Below, one piece after another: positions 51,954 to 62,157 of a stretch of DNA of 64,000 nt (positions within the stretch are counted from its first letter, which is position 1; the number at the start of each line of letters is the position of its first letter). Under the pieces are notes generated by a model. It was not told the origin of the DNA. It searched no databases and was given only the letters and a program-made list of their open reading frames with translations. Source of the stretch: Xylanibacter oryzae DSM 17970 (GTDB lineage: Bacteria; Bacteroidota; Bacteroidia; Bacteroidales; Bacteroidaceae); contig NZ_KK073873.1 of the NCBI RefSeq assembly GCF_000585355.1, forward strand, positions 1,266,703 to 1,330,702, given 5' to 3'. A program made the position numbers and the translations under genes.

Positions 51954-54900
51954 TTAGAATAATAATTTTATACTTGCTTGTACATTGTGTGCATAAGGAT
52001 AACTTGTTCCACGTTCCATCTTTATAGATCCCCAGTGAACAAGGTCATTCAAATTAAGACCAAATATCATACTGTTCAATTTGAATGCTCTCAACAAGTA
52101 ATTACTTTTTAACTTATACTGTAGACTTACGCTCTGTAATTCAAGCACATTGTCATCCATAACGTAACGTGAACTTGCTTTTGTATTAATGTTGCTTAGT
52201 TTCTTGAAGAACACTACGTCACCGGCCTGATACCATCTGCTGTTGAGTACACGCTCATCTACATTTTCTTGTGTAAGGTCATTTAGCGTTACCTCTACAC
52301 GGTCGCGTAATGTACTGTTGTATGTCTTACCACCCCAATAATATCCAAATGAAGCATTTAATGTAAAATCATGCCACTGGAACATCACATTTGCATTACC
52401 ACGATATAGAGGTGTTGCTGAGCCACAGTATACTTTATCTGAAGCCTTCCATGTGTCTGTTATTTTGCCATCTTTGTCCAAATATATCTCTTGGCCTGTG
52501 CTTGGATCTATACCTAATGAACGAACTGCATATATTGAGTTTTGCGGTCTGCCTTCATAGAAAAGACTTTGTATTCCACTAGCATCGTCGTCCGTGGCAT
52601 CCTTAAGCAAATATGCAGCTGTCTGATCCTTGATGGCTTGAGAAAGTTTGGTTATCTTATTCTTATTATAAACAAGCTGGGCACCTATCATAAGATTTAT
52701 CTTACGGCGTGAGTCACGAATGGCATATCCCTGCAATGCAGCTTCCCATCCTGAATTTTTTACTTCACCAATATTGGCTCTGTACGAATCAAATCCCATA
52801 GACAATGGTTGATCCATTGATGATAGAAGATTACTTGTGTTTTTCTGATATACTTCAAAGGTACCTTTAATGCGATTATCAAAGAGCCCGAATTCTGTAC
52901 CGACATTAATTTCTTTTGTAGTTTGCCATGACAAGTTTGAGTTTCCAAATCCTCCAAGCACAGCACCTGTCCAATCCATATATCTATTGTCTGTAACATA
53001 AGAGTAATAAGTATAGGCATCTGTTTCTAAAGCTCCCGAAGCAGCACCTGTCTCACCATATGAAGCCTTGAGACGCAGCATGTTTACGATATTATTGCCT
53101 TTAAGGAATTTTTCATTATGTATGTTCCATCCGACACCACAACTCCAGAACGGTGCATATTTCTTATTGCTTCCATAAGATGAGTTTCCATCTATACGAT
53201 AAGAGAAGTCTATATAATAACGACTTGCGTAAGTATAATTTATATTGCCTGTCAATCCCAACTGACGTGTTTTGTAATTGCTGCCTGATGGCATCTCGTC
53301 TGCTGAATACTGGCGGGCATTGGGTATATTGCTTAAATCTTCATTAGAGAATCCTTCAAGGGCTATAAGGAAATTATCTGTATTGGTTTCCAACATAGAC
53401 CAGTTTAAACCTAAATATAGAGAGTGTACATCATTAAAGACCTTATTATATGATAATGTCATATCAGCATTGTATGATAAGGTCTTTCCATTGCCATATC
53501 TATATAAGCCTCGTCGCAAAAATCCAGAACCTGTGCTGTACTCTACACCGGTTGTACTGTTTGTATAGTATGTGTCTTCAGGTGAACGGAAAAAGTCGCT
53601 CGTATTCTCTGTACTTGAAATTCCAAGCTGACCTCTTAGAGTCAATTCAGGCAAGATATTCCAATCTACTGAGAAATTATTAGTAAGTTCTTGGTATCCA
53701 GTTTTATTGAATGAACCCAAAGATGCATTGTAAAGTGGGTTTTCTAAAGATGACGACCATGCATAGAACGGATCGAAAAATTTTCTAACGTTTCCGTATG
53801 TATCATAAGGCGAATTATAAGGTTCCTGTTTAACATAATCGGAGAAACTACCGTATGGGCTTTCATGACTATTATTTACACCTATAGAAGAGTAATTCCG
53901 GAAAGTAAGATCCTTATATTTATAAAGAAGTGTGATACCTCCGTTAAAAGTTTTTCTTGAGCTACCTTTCATTGCTCCTTCTACATCATTATATTGTGCA
54001 TCCACAGCCCATCTAAATTCTTTGCTTCCACCATCAAGGCGCAAATTATAGCGTTGTCCTACTCCTGTACGTAAAGGTTTTGACAACCAATCAGTATTGA
54101 TCCCACTCAATACATCATGATAGCGTTGCTCATATGCTTGCTTATATAGAAGTTCGCTCTGGTTTGATATACTATATCCTTTGTCGTAAAGTCCGGCACG
54201 TCTTTCTAACTCAAGTTTTTGTGTAGCATTAAGAAGGTGATAGCTGCTCAGGTCTGGCAATTCCATCTGTATTCCAGCTTCAAAGTTAACCTTTAACTGT
54301 CCCTCTGTTGGCTGTTTGGATACAACAACTATTACGCCGTTAGCTCCTCTACTACCGTATATAGATGTAGCGGCAGCATCCTTCAATATGTTTATACTCT
54401 CAATCTCTTCATCATTGTAATCCATCAGTTTTGTTAGTGATATTTCAAAACCATCCATGATGATAAGAGGGGTATTGGGATTACTCTTCGAACCTTGATT
54501 AAACTGCTCTACACTCATTGGAAGGCTAGAGTTGCCACGTATATTAATACTAGGTATATTATTAGGGTTGCTTCCTTGTATATTATTTATCGAAAAGTTT
54601 ATAGAAGCATCAACATTCTTAAGAGTTTGCAATAGGTTCTGCCCACGAAACTGCTGTAGTTGTTCACTACTTATGCTTGACACAGAACCGGTATAGCTTT
54701 CTTTTGCCTTTCTGAATATACCTGTAACCACTACATCATTCAATGTTTTTGTATCTTCATGAAGCATTATCCGCATGATTCTTTGCAAAGGTATTGTTAT
54801 AGTCTTCATACCTACGTATGAAACCTGGACAATTTGGTCTCCTGAAAGGAAATATTCAAAATGAAAAGCGCCATTTATGTCTGTTACTGTTATAATATTA

Positions 54901-55316
54901 GTATTAGGAATCTTTACTTGTGCACCTATTATGGGTTCTTTGGTCTTAGCGTCGAAAACATAACCACCACATGTCTGAATTTTCCGACTATCATTATGCT
55001 GCCTGTTTGAAGATTGAAGTGTAATGTTTATAAACTTGCCATCAACAGAATAGTCAAGAGGTTTGTCTCTTAATACATAGTTGATGACATCAAAGAATTT
55101 GGCGTTTTTCAGTGAGCCTTTTACTTTAAATCTATTAACATCATCATATGTAAATAAAAATTTATAAGATGATGACTGTTCTAATCTTAGCAACACTTGA
55201 GCCAAACTTTCATTGTTGAAAGACATTGATAATCGCACATCATTATCTTGTGCTGATAGAGGCAATGCCATCCAAGCAAAAAAGAAGAGTGCAAGAAGGA
55301 ATAAAGTTCTTTTCAT
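51954..55316 (-). CDS. SusC/RagA TonB-dependent transporter with STN domain
   Basis: A 1120-residue outer-membrane protein. Order: signal peptide, STN signalling domain (about 28-105, SMSFNNESLAQVLLRL), carboxypeptidase-like regulatory domain (about 118-190), plug (LNDVVVTGIFRKAK to IYGSRGANGVIVV), and a 22-strand barrel ending KLLF. The STN domain points to control by the divergent ECF sigma/FecR pair. It is the first gene of the five-gene operon and imports the SusD-bound ligand. Confidence 0.95.
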   Translation of the reverse strand: MKRTLFLLALFFFAWMALPLSAQDNDVRLSMSFNNESLAQVLLRLEQSSSYKFLFTYDDVNRFKVKGSLKNAKFFDVINYVLRDKPLDYSVDGKFINITLQSSNRQHNDSRKIQTCGGYVFDAKTKEPIIGAQVKIPNTNIITVTDINGAFHFEYFLSGDQIVQVSYVGMKTITIPLQRIMRIMLHEDTKTLNDVVVTGIFRKAKESYTGSVSSISSEQLQQFRGQNLLQTLKNVDASINFSINNIQGSNPNNIPSINIRGNSSLPMSVEQFNQGSKSNPNTPLIIMDGFEISLTKLMDYNDEEIESINILKDAAATSIYGSRGANGVIVVVSKQPTEGQLKVNFEAGIQMELPDLSSYHLLNATQKLELERRAGLYDKGYSISNQSELLYKQAYEQRYHDVLSGINTDWLSKPLRTGVGQRYNLRLDGGSKEFRWAVDAQYNDVEGAMKGSSRKTFNGGITLLYKYKDLTFRNYSSIGVNNSHESPYGSFSDYVKQEPYNSPYDTYGNVRKFFDPFYAWSSSLENPLYNASLGSFNKTGYQELTNNFSVDWNILPELTLRGQLGISSTENTSDFFRSPEDTYYTNSTTGVEYSTGSGFLRRGLYRYGNGKTLSYNADMTLSYNKVFNDVHSLYLGLNWSMLETNTDNFLIALEGFSNEDLSNIPNARQYSADEMPSGSNYKTRQLGLTGNINYTYASRYYIDFSYRIDGNSSYGSNKKYAPFWSCGVGWNIHNEKFLKGNNIVNMLRLKASYGETGAASGALETDAYTYYSYVTDNRYMDWTGAVLGGFGNSNLSWQTTKEINVGTEFGLFDNRIKGTFEVYQKNTSNLLSSMDQPLSMGFDSYRANIGEVKNSGWEAALQGYAIRDSRRKINLMIGAQLVYNKNKITKLSQAIKDQTAAYLLKDATDDDASGIQSLFYEGRPQNSIYAVRSLGIDPSTGQEIYLDKDGKITDTWKASDKVYCGSATPLYRGNANVMFQWHDFTLNASFGYYWGGKTYNSTLRDRVEVTLNDLTQENVDERVLNSRWYQAGDVVFFKKLSNINTKASSRYVMDDNVLELQSVSLQYKLKSNYLLRAFKLNSMIFGLNLNDLVHWGSIKMERGTSYPYAHNVQASIKLLF

Positions 55317-55458
55317 AAGCTTTTTACATAATTTTTTTTCTATAACATACTATTAATACGAACACTTCACAAAATAGGTTACGATTTTTTTAAATTTTCT
55401 GATAAAAAGTAGCATTTTGCTATATTATAGCGAAGTATAACGTACAAAAGATCTATTT

Positions 55459-55492
55459 TTTGGCGATTTCAAAATATTTATTATTAATTTTG
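55459..55492 (+). promoter_or_regulatory. Promoter of the ECF sigma gene
   Basis: TTTG (55459-55462) and TAATTTTG (55485-55492) are 22 bp apart; start codon 16 bp downstream. The divergent susC promoter probably uses the ECF sigma factor, and its consensus is not readable. Confidence 0.6.
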
Positions 55493-55507
55493 CATCCACT
55501 ATAAATT

Positions 55508-56008
55508 ATGAGAGAGAAAACAGAATTTGACAATTTTTTCATGTTGTATCACTCGCAGCTATATTATTTTGCAATGCAATATATAACAGACGAGGAAGAA
55601 GCACACGATATTGTAAGTGCAGCTTATGAAGATCTGTGGCGTAACTTTGCGACCGTTAAAATGAGCACTGTAAAGCAGCTACTATATACAAATGTGAAAA
55701 ACAAATGTATAGATAACTTGCGCAGACGCAAATGTCACGAACGTTACGTCGAATTCACTACTATTATGAGTTCTGATTATATCAGTAAACATGATTCAGA
55801 TAAAGAATACAATGAACAAATAATAGGAGAAATAATGAAAAAGATAGAGTATCCAACTGTAGATATATTAAGAGCTTGCTATATAGATGGCAAAAAATAT
55901 AGAGAAGTGGCTGATGAAATGGGAATAAGTATCAGTACCGTAAAAAAACATATGGTTAAAGCACTTAAAATAATTAGAGAAATGAAAAAAAATATGCGCA
56001 AATCATAA
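55508..56008 (+). CDS. ECF RNA polymerase sigma-70 factor
   Basis: A 166-residue ECF sigma factor with region 2 (FDNFFMLYHSQLYYFAMQYI, DEEEAHDIVSAAYEDLW) and region 4 HTH (YREVADEMGISISTVKKHMV). Divergent from susC, followed by a FecR gene. It is expected to transcribe the SusCD operon on signal from FecR. Confidence 0.95.
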   Translation: MREKTEFDNFFMLYHSQLYYFAMQYITDEEEAHDIVSAAYEDLWRNFATVKMSTVKQLLYTNVKNKCIDNLRRRKCHERYVEFTTIMSSDYISKHDSDKEYNEQIIGEIMKKIEYPTVDILRACYIDGKKYREVADEMGISISTVKKHMVKALKIIREMKKNMRKS

Positions 56009-56050
56009 CCATAAAGCGTATGATTTCGTATTACATATAAATACCGTATA

Positions 56051-57154
56051 ATGCATAATGAAAAAAACATAGACGATCTGGATGTTAAAGCACTTGACAT
56101 AATAGATGCAGGCGAGGATATTTCGGATATTCAGCTTGATCAGATTAAATGTGATGCTGAGTTACGCAAAAGATGTCAAGAATTGCTTGACATAAGAACA
56201 GGATGTCTTAAATACAAAGAAGCCCAACTTAAGGATGTACATATTTCACAAAAATCCGGACTGGCAAAAATAGGGCACAGGCGTAAACATGCTATTATAA
56301 TTTCAGTCATTACAGTAGCTGCTATTATAATAGGATGTATATTTCTGCTTACAACACGTAAAGAAATAAAATCAGATCAGGTATTCATTGCTGATAACAC
56401 AGACAAAGACATCATTATAACAAAAGAGAATGGCAATAATATATTGTCAAAACAGATTTTATCAAGGCATTCATCAATAAGCATGTCTGATTATTTACGT
56501 AGCAAGCAAGACAATTCTGTTGTTGAGAAGTTGATTGTCGAAGTACCATACGGTAAGTCTACAGATATTACATTACCAGATGGAAGTGTTGTTTGTCTGC
56601 ATCCCGGTAGTAGACTTAAATTCCCAACATCATTCTTAAATGGTAAACGTATCGTTTTATTGGAAGGCGAGGCATACTTTAAAATTAAAAAAGATGCTTC
56701 CCATCCATTTGTTGTTATGACTAACGAAATACAAACAACAGTATTGGGAACTGAATTTGATATAAAAGGTAATGTTGTAACTTTGGTAACAGGAAGCCTA
56801 AGGGTTGACGGCTTGAAAAATAAAGAGACCAGAACTATTGTACCCGGAGAACAACTATCTGTGAATGATGGAAAGTTTGCGGTTTGTAATGTTGATACAC
56901 AACCTTATATATATTGGAGAGACGGTTTCTTATATTATGACGGTGTTGATTTATGTGATATAATGAAGTCTATTGGGGAAAATTACAATATGACAGTTGA
57001 GTTTAAAGACAATCAGCCAATACATTTCAAGATGCGATTTATTGCCGAAAGGGATGGCGGAATTGATCAGACACTTAACCTAATGAACAGAATGAAGAAA
57101 GTATATGTATATAAGTCAGCAAAAAAGATAATAATAGAGAAACTGCCACAATAA
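56051..57154 (+). CDS. FecR-family anti-sigma factor
   Basis: A 367-residue single-span protein: cytosolic anti-sigma part (1-75), membrane helix (about 77-98, HAIIISVITVAAIIIGCIF), FecR domain (about 170-275, VEVPYGKSTDITLPDGS and LEGEAYFKI) and a C-terminal DUF4974 domain (LCDIMKSIGENYNMTVEF) that contacts the STN domain. It relays substrate binding at SusC to the ECF sigma factor. Confidence 0.93.
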   Translation: MHNEKNIDDLDVKALDIIDAGEDISDIQLDQIKCDAELRKRCQELLDIRTGCLKYKEAQLKDVHISQKSGLAKIGHRRKHAIIISVITVAAIIIGCIFLLTTRKEIKSDQVFIADNTDKDIIITKENGNNILSKQILSRHSSISMSDYLRSKQDNSVVEKLIVEVPYGKSTDITLPDGSVVCLHPGSRLKFPTSFLNGKRIVLLEGEAYFKIKKDASHPFVVMTNEIQTTVLGTEFDIKGNVVTLVTGSLRVDGLKNKETRTIVPGEQLSVNDGKFAVCNVDTQPYIYWRDGFLYYDGVDLCDIMKSIGENYNMTVEFKDNQPIHFKMRFIAERDGGIDQTLNLMNRMKKVYVYKSAKKIIIEKLPQ

Positions 57155-57225
57155 TATAAGTATTGTAAAGCCTATAAAGAGCGGTGCAGACAAATATCAA
57201 AATAATCAATTATTGAGATAAAGCA

Positions 57226-57609
57226 TCACGAATATTGATCGTAAATACTCTGTTTAGATATTATCTCTAGTAATTCATATCTATTTGTATCCCCATCTGC
57301 AGGAGGGTTATCAATAGGAGTTATTCTTACACGCAACTTATAGGAAAAGCCCTTGACATACTCAAATCTTTCAATATCACCTATATTTATATATAAAGTT
57401 TGATTTGTATCCTCTACAGTGCATTTCATTACATTAACAGTACCTATATATCCGGGAGGTCTCACTCCTACCGATACTAAATCGGGAGCAACATCCATTA
57501 CAACAGTTTTGCCATTGCTACGGTTGTTATCATCACTGCATGAGACCATGAAAGTGATTAAAAGAATAGCAACAATACCAAATAATTTTGAAATTAAATT
57601 AGATTTCAT
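57226..57609 (-). CDS. DUF4377 lipoprotein
   Basis: A 127-residue lipoprotein (lipobox FMVSC). The body MKCTVEDTNQTLYINIGDI with FEYVKGFSYKLRVRI and NPPADGDTNRYELLEIISK matches DUF4377. Such proteins are secreted and of unknown role, sometimes fused to HslJ-like META domains. It is a single gene. Confidence 0.8.
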   Translation of the reverse strand: MKSNLISKLFGIVAILLITFMVSCSDDNNRSNGKTVVMDVAPDLVSVGVRPPGYIGTVNVMKCTVEDTNQTLYINIGDIERFEYVKGFSYKLRVRITPIDNPPADGDTNRYELLEIISKQSIYDQYS

Positions 57610-57769
57610 GACAACAATAATTAAGATCTAACAAAGTAATTCTCTACGCATTCAAAGATGATTAGACGTTTTCAAATTTTTACAAAGATAGTAATTATAT
57701 AGAAAGGTTGTTACTCTACTTATACAAAAATATATCATTTAACAATATTTCGGTCGTTTTCTTCACATA
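57610..57769. other. Intergenic DNA upstream of the DUF4377 gene
   Basis: AT-rich, no gene; leads into the composite repeat block. Confidence 0.3.
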
Positions 57770-58035
57770 ACCCGCCACTTTGTGGCACCTGTTTTAATTT
57801 TTCAAAGAGGAATAGGTTATCATGCTTTTATTTTAAAACTACATGTTGAGTTTAAAATAAGAGAAACGCATTTAGAGTATTTTGAATGCTGAACAATAAG
57901 AAAGAATGGCCAACAAAGTTGTTTTTAAAACAACTTTATCAGCCAAATTTAGATAAAACCTATGTTTATGTCTACCAATAAGGGTAGTTTGTTGTTTTTA
58001 AAACAACTTTATAATGATATATTTAGATGAAACAT
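57770..58035. repeat. Composite repeat block, copy 2
   Basis: CACTTTGTGGCACCTG through AACTACATGTTGAGTTT (57774-57855) parallels 45050-45135. Two GTTGTTTTTAAAACAACTTT modules follow at 57918 and 57991, 73 bp apart. Between the modules, TTTAGATAAAACCTA matches the 45.2 kb copy (TTTAGATAACACCTA). Confidence 0.75.
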
Positions 58036-58051
58036 CAGCCTATCTCATAAA

Positions 58052-58347
58052 AGAAACAGGGAAGAAGGCGCAACGCATCAGACACGCATCTGGTATGTTA
58101 TGACGTATATCTTCAATACAGGTGGATTCCTGCCTGAAACACAGCATTGCTTGATGATACAAGGCAAGTATACGGACATCACTATTGAAAACGCCATGGA
58201 TCTTGCTGCAGAGAACGGGATACGCAAGGCAGACAAGATCATTAAGGAGTAGCTGAAACTATCATGGAATTCAGAGCACTTGCTGAGCATAACGGAGTTC
58301 TGGAACGCTGGTATCTCCATGGACTCGTATCAAAATTTATGAAATAA
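58052..58347 (+). pseudogene. HipA-like C-terminal remnant (frameshifted)
   Basis: Frame one reads LMIQGKYTDITIENAMDL and NGIRKADKIIKE, then TAG. A -1 shift continues as VAETIMEFRALAEHNG to SKFMK and a TAA at 58345-58347. The string TITIENAM..A...GIRKADKII matches the C-terminal lobe of HipA kinases. There is no N-terminal part and no HipB. Confidence 0.6.
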
Positions 58348-58377
58348 TAGAAATAATACTGGTTGCCAATTACTATG

Positions 58378-60450
58378 CTATTGGGTAATCAAATCAAACT
58401 CGGCATAGCCGATATTATCGTTATTCTCTATGTTCTTTACGGCTTGGAACTTAACATAACGTGCATTGGTTGCTGCAAATGTCTTAGTCTGTCTGAGTGG
58501 ATTGTTCTTGATATTTGAGAACTCTCCTTGACTTACTAATTTCCAGTTTATATTATCGGTCGAAACATAAAAGCGATAACCATTGATTATTCCCGGTCCC
58601 CATAGGGTCGGATCCGGAAGATATCTGAAACCACTTACATTTAGGTTTGCTCCTAAATCTATTACTATATCGGCGGGAAGTTTCGTGCCCTTGGGCTGAT
58701 GCCATGATGATGAGGGATCGCCATCTAGTATATTCATCGCTTTGGCATCGGTAGTACTTATTATCTGCCAACCGGTGCGTGGTAAATCAAACTTCTCTGT
58801 ACATACGGGACTGCTCTTGCCCGACTTGGCATCGTAGGCGATGGCCTTGACCTCTATCTTGCCCGATGTATTGAACGGCATAGTATACTTATGCGATTTT
58901 ACGGTCGGTAATGTGCCGTCTGTGGTATAATAGATGCCCGATTCCTTATCGGCCGGGATGATTGTAACCGTTCCGTCTTTGGCTCGGATTATTGATGGCT
59001 GGGTAAGTATCTGAGGTGCATCGTATATGCCTATGTTAGAGATGACAGGACAACTCTTTGAGTCGGTTATCGTGATACGTACCTTCGATGCCTTTACAGA
59101 CGGGAAACAGAGTATTCTCTTATATCCTATAGTTGTGGCATCGGCTATCTTATGCCATCGGCCGCGTGTGAAAGCGTCTATGGTGAATGACTTTACACGC
59201 TGACCAAGGCGGATGTACTCTTGTACCATAAAGCGGTTGAAGGTTGTGGGCATGCCTAAGTCTATCGTCAGTGATGCTCTAGTCACACTATCATCTGTTG
59301 CCCAATATGTATCTTTATTATGATCGATGGCATTAGCTGCAGCGAACTTTTTGCTATTGGCGCGTGTGTTTGAGGCTGTGGCTTTCTTGCCGATAGCAAG
59401 ATTGTATCTGAAGGCTTCGCGCACTGCCTGGGCGAACTCTTTGCCGGCCATGGCGTCGCTGGGATGTATACGACCTTGTGTATCGATTGGGAAATTAAGC
59501 AGCAGTGTGCCATTACGGCCTACCGAACTATAGTAGATGTCAATAAGTTGAGATAATGATTTCACCTTGGTGTCTTCGCTTGGATGATAGAACCATTCAG
59601 GACGGATAGAGGTGTTGACCTCGGCCGGTACCCACGAGTCTCCATTCTCCACGCCATAGTGCAGCATCTCATAGGGCGTATCGCCTTTGGCATTCATGGT
59701 GCTCCAATTGGTTTCACCTACATTACCGGCTTCGGTACCTACCCAACGTACATCTGCACGGTCGCCTCCATCATTCCATATGATGATATTAGGTTGCAAG
59801 CTCCTTATCAGCTTGTATGTATTCTGCCAATCGTAATATGTCTTCGGGTCTATCTTACGTTCTTCGCGAGCACCTCCATAATATCCGGTACCGCCATTGG
59901 CACCATCAAACCATATCTCGAAGATATCGCCATAGTTGGTTAGAAGTTCTGTAAGTTGATTTCTGAAATATTTGATATACTCAGGTTTACCGTAATCAGG
60001 ACTGTTCCTATCCCACGGAGAAAGATATATGCCCAATTTCAGACCATACTCCTTACACGCATCCGACAATTCGCGCACGATATCACCCTTGCCGTTCTTC
60101 CATGGACAGTTCTTTACAGAATACTCCGTATATTTTGAGGGCCACAGGCAGAAGCCGCTATGATGTTTGGCGGTAATGATGATGCCTTTCATACCCGACT
60201 CTTTGCATGCCCTGGCCCATTGACGACAGTCCAGATTAGTAGGATTGAAGATACGGGGATCTTCATCACCGTTGCCCCACCACTGGTCTGTATATGTGTT
60301 TACAGAGAAATGTACAAAGGCATATTGCTCCATCTGCTGCCACCTCAACTGATTGTCACTGGGAGTTGGTCCACAAGGTTTGGGTGCTGTCTGTGCCGAA
60401 GCGCATACAAGCATCAATGCTGAGAATAGCAACACGAATGTTCGTTTCAT
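58378..60450 (-). CDS. Alpha-L-fucosidase, GH29, with two F5/8-type domains
   Basis: About 690 residues from the ATG at 60450 (MKRTFVLLFSALMLVCASAQ); a longer frame to 60522 reads through repeat DNA. The GH29 domain (about 35-350) has KHHSGFCLWPS, LGIYLSPWDRN and IFEIWFDGANG, whose aspartate (about residue 182) is the nucleophile. Two discoidin-like domains follow (about 360-480 and 560-690), separated by a beta domain with YYTTDGTLP. It is secreted and is co-transcribed after the GH51 gene. Confidence 0.93.
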   Translation of the reverse strand: MKRTFVLLFSALMLVCASAQTAPKPCGPTPSDNQLRWQQMEQYAFVHFSVNTYTDQWWGNGDEDPRIFNPTNLDCRQWARACKESGMKGIIITAKHHSGFCLWPSKYTEYSVKNCPWKNGKGDIVRELSDACKEYGLKLGIYLSPWDRNSPDYGKPEYIKYFRNQLTELLTNYGDIFEIWFDGANGGTGYYGGAREERKIDPKTYYDWQNTYKLIRSLQPNIIIWNDGGDRADVRWVGTEAGNVGETNWSTMNAKGDTPYEMLHYGVENGDSWVPAEVNTSIRPEWFYHPSEDTKVKSLSQLIDIYYSSVGRNGTLLLNFPIDTQGRIHPSDAMAGKEFAQAVREAFRYNLAIGKKATASNTRANSKKFAAANAIDHNKDTYWATDDSVTRASLTIDLGMPTTFNRFMVQEYIRLGQRVKSFTIDAFTRGRWHKIADATTIGYKRILCFPSVKASKVRITITDSKSCPVISNIGIYDAPQILTQPSIIRAKDGTVTIIPADKESGIYYTTDGTLPTVKSHKYTMPFNTSGKIEVKAIAYDAKSGKSSPVCTEKFDLPRTGWQIISTTDAKAMNILDGDPSSSWHQPKGTKLPADIVIDLGANLNVSGFRYLPDPTLWGPGIINGYRFYVSTDNINWKLVSQGEFSNIKNNPLRQTKTFAATNARYVKFQAVKNIENNDNIGYAEFDLITQ

Positions 60451-60479
60451 ATTTGAAAGAGGTCTTTTATTTTCTTGAT

Positions 60480-60526
60480 TCACACGCCCCGCCACTTCGT
60501 GGCACGAAGTGACGGAGGACAAGTGG
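60480..60526. repeat. REP-like dyad between the GH51 and GH29 genes
   Basis: CCACTTCGTGG and TCGTGGCACGAAGTGACGGA type dyads, matching pieces near 14965 and 57770. It may be a message-stabilising or processing hairpin. Confidence 0.5.
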
Positions 60527-62095
60527 TTATTTTATTGGCACTGCAATCTGGGTGAGTGAATGAGGTGCAAAAGAACAGGTAACCTGACCGTTCTTTACAT
60601 CTGCCTTAGACTCTACCGGTAAATACTCATCACGTTTAGAATAAGTGAATCTGTCCTTCAAGTCGCCTGTAAGGGTGCTGATGCGGGCTTTGCCTGTAAA
60701 CCTGCTAGTTCCGGCATTGCTGATAGTGGTAGTGATTGCCTTATCCTTATGTCTGTTGATCACGTTGACATAGAGTGTCTTTCCATCTTCGGATGTTACT
60801 GATGTTACGTCTAGGTAAGGGATGTCGTGCTTCTCTTCCAACTTGTATGTACCGCAGTCTACCTTTGTATCGTAAGACACACCACGGCAATTGGTGGTGA
60901 ACATCTTGAATGCATGGAATATCGGTGACCTGTAGGTGCCGTGTGTAGAATCGTTGGATAGTAATGAGGCCAACATGGTGAAGTTGGCCATCTTAACGAT
61001 GTCGGCATGACGAATAAATGAATTGAAACACATGGCGTCTTCTAGTACTGCCATATAGTTGCCACCAAATACGCCCCACTCGTCTACGGCCAGTTTCAAT
61101 GGCTGCTTCTTTGGATATTTAGCTGTGGTCATATCTATAAGAGCTTTAGGTGTGAGTATCTTCTCTTCGAAGTCGATAGCTCCTTTGCCCATAGAATAGT
61201 AATAGTCGTTGGCCTTATCCTTGGCAAGAGCATCTCCCCAATAACGGTGAACAGACATATAGTCGGCTATACCGGTAAGGTTGTCTATCACCTTGCGGTC
61301 CCAGTCGAGCCATACACCATCATCCTGATAGTTGGCTGCACCACATACCACGAACTTGATGTCCTTATCTACCATCTTGAGAGCTTTGGCTGCCTCGGTG
61401 GCTATCTTTACATAGTCGTCGGCATTCTTATAACCCATAATCCATGGTGCTCCGTCTACCTCATTGCCAAGTCCCCATATCTTCACATTATAAGGCTCTG
61501 GATGACCGTATTGGGCACGAAGGTCTGAATAGTATGTACCACTCTTGATGTTAGTATATTCGAGCCAGTAGGCAGCATTGCGGATATCGCCAAGACCAAG
61601 GTTGACGCATATCACATTCTCTGTACCCATGGCTTTGTTCATCTGTATCCATTCGTCTGTGCCAACCTGATTGGTATCATATCCGCCCCATGCCAGGTCG
61701 ATACGTACAGGACGTTTATCTTTTGGACCGATACCATCCTGCCAGTTGTAGGCTGCTACATAGTTGCCTCCCGGCCATCGCATGTTGGTCAACTTCAAGT
61801 CTCTTACGGCATTGATATAGTCTGACTTGAAGCCATCCTTATTGGCCAGAGGTGATGAAGGATCGTAAACTGGGCCATAGATTGTGTTTTTAATAGGGAA
61901 CTGGCGTGATCGGCCTATAGGTTCGGCAAACACTCCATAGATGTGGGGGTCTACGCTAGAGATGGGGCGGTCTGTGTTGACAATAATCTTCGCATCAGTG
62001 CGTTCCTCTTGACTTTTTACGGCTCCTTTGGGATAAGCCGTAGAACCTGCCAACGAAAGGGCAGATCCAAGAAACATTAGTTTAAGATAATTCAT
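60527..62095 (-). CDS. Alpha-L-arabinofuranosidase, GH51
   Basis: A 522-residue protein with a short signal (LMFLGSALSLAGSTA). The GH51 catalytic domain has WGLGNEVDG (acid/base Glu212) and LAVDEWGVFGG (nucleophile Glu339), plus NMRWPGGNYVAAYNW. A C-terminal beta domain follows (about 420-522). It removes arabinofuranosyl side chains from arabinan or arabinoxylan. The GH29 gene follows in the same operon. Confidence 0.95.
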   Translation of the reverse strand: MNYLKLMFLGSALSLAGSTAYPKGAVKSQEERTDAKIIVNTDRPISSVDPHIYGVFAEPIGRSRQFPIKNTIYGPVYDPSSPLANKDGFKSDYINAVRDLKLTNMRWPGGNYVAAYNWQDGIGPKDKRPVRIDLAWGGYDTNQVGTDEWIQMNKAMGTENVICVNLGLGDIRNAAYWLEYTNIKSGTYYSDLRAQYGHPEPYNVKIWGLGNEVDGAPWIMGYKNADDYVKIATEAAKALKMVDKDIKFVVCGAANYQDDGVWLDWDRKVIDNLTGIADYMSVHRYWGDALAKDKANDYYYSMGKGAIDFEEKILTPKALIDMTTAKYPKKQPLKLAVDEWGVFGGNYMAVLEDAMCFNSFIRHADIVKMANFTMLASLLSNDSTHGTYRSPIFHAFKMFTTNCRGVSYDTKVDCGTYKLEEKHDIPYLDVTSVTSEDGKTLYVNVINRHKDKAITTTISNAGTSRFTGKARISTLTGDLKDRFTYSKRDEYLPVESKADVKNGQVTCSFAPHSLTQIAVPIK

Positions 62096-62132
62096 TACAA
62101 TTTTGATTTAAAGTTATATTAAAATTACGAAA

Positions 62133-62157
62133 CAAATTTAGTCACTAATTAGACTAA
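62133..62157 (-). promoter_or_regulatory. Candidate GH51 promoter with overlapping inverted repeat
   Basis: The -7-like TAAATTTG (62140-62133) overlaps an inverted repeat TTAGTC (62138-62143) and GACTAA (62152-62157). It may be a repressor or activator site. Confidence 0.45.

Noticed and set aside
59283-60423. Several frames antisense to the GH29 gene
   Set aside because: They mirror the coding strand of a clear glycoside hydrolase and lack motifs of their own.
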